6,127 bases of DNA, from positions 1 through 6,127 of the forward strand of contig DAOWNS010000115.1 of NCBI GenBank assembly GCA_030642465.1. The letters run 5' to 3'. Origin of the DNA: Candidatus Thorarchaeota archaeon (lineage in GTDB: Archaea; Asgardarchaeota; Thorarchaeia; Thorarchaeales; Thorarchaeaceae). Under the pieces are notes generated by a model. The model was not told the DNA's origin, ran no database searches, and was given only the letters and a program-made list of their open reading frames with translations. Each line of letters begins with the position of its first letter. The stretch's first letter is position 1. Shown here piece after piece: positions 5,108 to 6,127 of the stretch. Position numbers and translations under genes: made by a program.

Positions 5108-5592
5108 AAGAGGAATGGATGGTCGGGAACATCTCTGTATCCATTTCGCTTGGCCACGCGGATAACACAGACCTTGGTTTAGTCGTCAAGGCGAAGAACA
5201 TCGAGTTGGGCACGAACAAAGGAGGCGTGGGCAGTGCAATTGGGGCTTATGGGATAACAATCCAAGAAGCCGCATCTTCTGAGAATGTGGAGCATTGGCC
5301 GAAAGTTTCAATGACCGACGCAGATCGACGGGCAACTATCTATAACGCGACTAGCAAAGCTCTAAAGACCGCAGAAGGGCTCGATGTCAAGGAAGTCGGA
5401 TTCTTCACTATGGGGCTTGAAGTCAGAAGAATTTCTACATGGGAAACCGCAGAGGAGATTGTTAGGGCAGTTCATGCTCATGCCAAGAATGCGGAAAGCG
5501 TAGAGAGAATCGCACTTGTGGCAAGCTCGCCCACGCAAGTTTCCTCATTTCAATACGCGCTAGACAACATCCAAACAGTCACTTACGGATGA
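5104..5592 (+). CDS. Degenerate macro-domain paralogue, binding loops lost
   Basis: This 162-residue product matches no family by obvious motif, but aligns by eye along its length with the macro protein directly upstream. VSISLGHADNTDLGLVVKAKN (from 12) matches the strand leading to VVNAAN, KGGVGSAI (39-46) matches GSGVAGAI, and the segment from GFFTMGLEVRR (99-109) to about residue 152 matches AFPAIGAGVGG onward, including NAESVERIALV against NADSVKEVVLV. The ligand-binding positions have diverged: NAAN reads KAKN and the second phosphate loop GAGVGG reads GLEVRR. ADP-ribose binding is therefore doubtful; a structural or regulatory partner of the upstream protein is an inference. The TTG start overlaps the previous stop by four bases (TTGA). 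ATG 5119, with GAGGA at 5110-5114, is a good alternative start (157 residues). The frame is intact with no stops, so this is a conserved-looking gene and not a pseudogene. Confidence 0.82.
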   Translation: MKEEWMVGNISVSISLGHADNTDLGLVVKAKNIELGTNKGGVGSAIGAYGITIQEAASSENVEHWPKVSMTDADRRATIYNATSKALKTAEGLDVKEVGFFTMGLEVRRISTWETAEEIVRAVHAHAKNAESVERIALVASSPTQVSSFQYALDNIQTVTYG

Positions 5593-5593
5593 G

Positions 5594-5644
5594 CCAGGGG
5601 TAAACTGCCCTGGATTTCATTGCTTGTCATTAGTGGATGATGAC
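5594..5644 (+). terminator. Hairpins in the gap after the macro gene pair
   Basis: CCAGGG (5594-5599) pairs with CCCTGG (5608-5613) around an eight-base loop directly after the stop codon. It is followed by a modestly T-rich run (ATTTCATTGCTTGTCATT). A second small hairpin, GTCAT (5626-5630) with ATGAC (5640-5644), is followed by GGTTTTCAAATTTT. The gap lies between convergent genes, so these are candidate termination signals for the macro operon. Confidence 0.45.
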
Positions 5645-5649
5645 GGTTT

Positions 5650-6127
5650 TCAAATTTTCAACCTGCGTCGAGCTGCTTCTGCAGATGTGACCAGCGGATC
5701 CCATGTGTCGCAAATCGCCGGTGCGTAGCAATTCTCCATGTCAAATAGGTCAGCTGCAGTTATTTTGTGTTGAATTCCGAGCGTAATCACATTGATTCTC
5801 ATGGCAGCATCTTCGAGACCCACAATCTGGCCTCCCACGAGCGTCCCAGTACCCTTCTCATAGAATGTCTTGACCTTGATATCTTTCCCACCAGCATAGT
5901 AATGGGGTTTAGTGCTTCCCTTAACGGAACCCTTCACAATCTCCACTTCGAAGACTTTAGCAGTGTGTTCAATGAAGCCTGTGCTAGCAACTTCAAGCCC
6001 GAAAAGCTTAGTGACTTTAGCTCCGACAATTCCAGGGAACTTGACATCACCGCCAGCAGCATTTATTCCTGCAACGCGTGCCTGTCGTACGGCAACGGTT
6101 CCGAGACCACCAGGAACGGGCTTTCTC
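5650..6127 (-). CDS. CoA-disulfide reductase / NADH oxidase-type flavoprotein, C-terminal part, 5' end beyond the window
   Basis: The minus-strand frame stays open from the TGA at 5652-5650 to the right edge, giving about 159 residues. An in-frame GTG at 5946 is internal, since clear homology continues upstream of it. The first part, PVPGGLGTVAVRQARVAGIN and then FPGIVGAKVTKLFGLEVASTGF, is the end of the NAD/FAD-binding core of this family. In related enzymes the glycine-rich region here helps hold FAD. The rest is the C-terminal dimerisation domain: VKTFYEKGTGTLVGGQIVG, then INVITLGIQHKITAADLFDM and CYAPAICDTWDPLVTSA. The YAP/WDPL motif is typical of CoA-disulfide reductases and NADH oxidases. 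The catalytic cysteine near the N-terminus is not visible, so the reaction (CoA disulfide, polysulfide or oxygen reduction with NAD(P)H) cannot be chosen. The gene converges on the macro-domain pair. Confidence 0.93.
   Translation of the reverse strand, partial: RKPVPGGLGTVAVRQARVAGINAAGGDVKFPGIVGAKVTKLFGLEVASTGFIEHTAKVFEVEIVKGSVKGSTKPHYYAGGKDIKVKTFYEKGTGTLVGGQIVGLEDAAMRINVITLGIQHKITAADLFDMENCYAPAICDTWDPLVTSAEAARRRLKI

Noticed and set aside
5650..5946. A 98-residue protein starting at GTG 5946.
   Set aside because: Family-typical sequence continues upstream in the same frame to the window edge, so the GTG is internal to a larger oxidoreductase gene.
1..6127. CRISPR arrays, insertion sequences, tRNA or rRNA genes.
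   Set aside because: Reading both strands shows no regularly spaced repeats with spacers, no transposase-like product, no terminal inverted repeats and no tRNA cloverleaf or rRNA signature.

Overview
This is an archaeal chromosome fragment. The clearest marker is a complete transcription factor B (TFB, the TFIIB homologue). Archaeal BRE/TATA promoter elements, a FeoC/DtxR-type iron regulator pair and no bacterial -35/-10 or sigma features support this. Base composition is moderate, genes are tightly packed, and GTG and TTG starts with purine-rich Shine-Dalgarno sequences are used. The lineage cannot be fixed from this window; an Asgard (Thorarchaeota-like) or euryarchaeal genome would fit, but that is a guess.

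Region 1 (1-2547, + strand) is the 3' part of a ferrous-iron uptake operon. It holds the membrane half of FeoB (5' end outside the window), an unrecognised four-helix membrane protein, a small FeoC-like winged-helix protein with a cysteine cluster, and a DtxR/MntR-family metalloregulator. The genes overlap or are separated by only a few bases, so they are probably one transcript coupling Fe(II) import to two candidate iron or redox sensors.

Region 2 (2548-2855) is a 308-base intergenic stretch. It has a hairpin/palindrome just after the regulator, two tandem BRE/TATA-type promoter elements, and a roughly 120-base leader with an inverted repeat near the predicted start site and a repeated CACCAC motif. 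It leads into the TFB gene (2856-3818), which ends at a strong GC hairpin followed by a T-rich tract.

Region 3 (3885-5592) is a divergent set. A Nudix hydrolase lies on the minus strand, opposite a macro-domain protein on the plus strand. The macro gene overlaps by 4 bases a second gene whose product aligns along its length with the first macro protein but has lost the ADP-ribose-binding loop residues. It appears to be an undescribed, degenerate macro-domain paralogue. Together the three suggest handling or sensing of ADP-ribose or related nucleotides, with a binding-dead partner.

Region 4 (5650-6127, minus strand) is the C-terminal part of a flavin-dependent pyridine nucleotide-disulfide oxidoreductase of the CoA-disulfide reductase/NADH oxidase type. 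Its 5' end lies beyond the window. It converges on the macro operon across a short hairpin-bearing gap.
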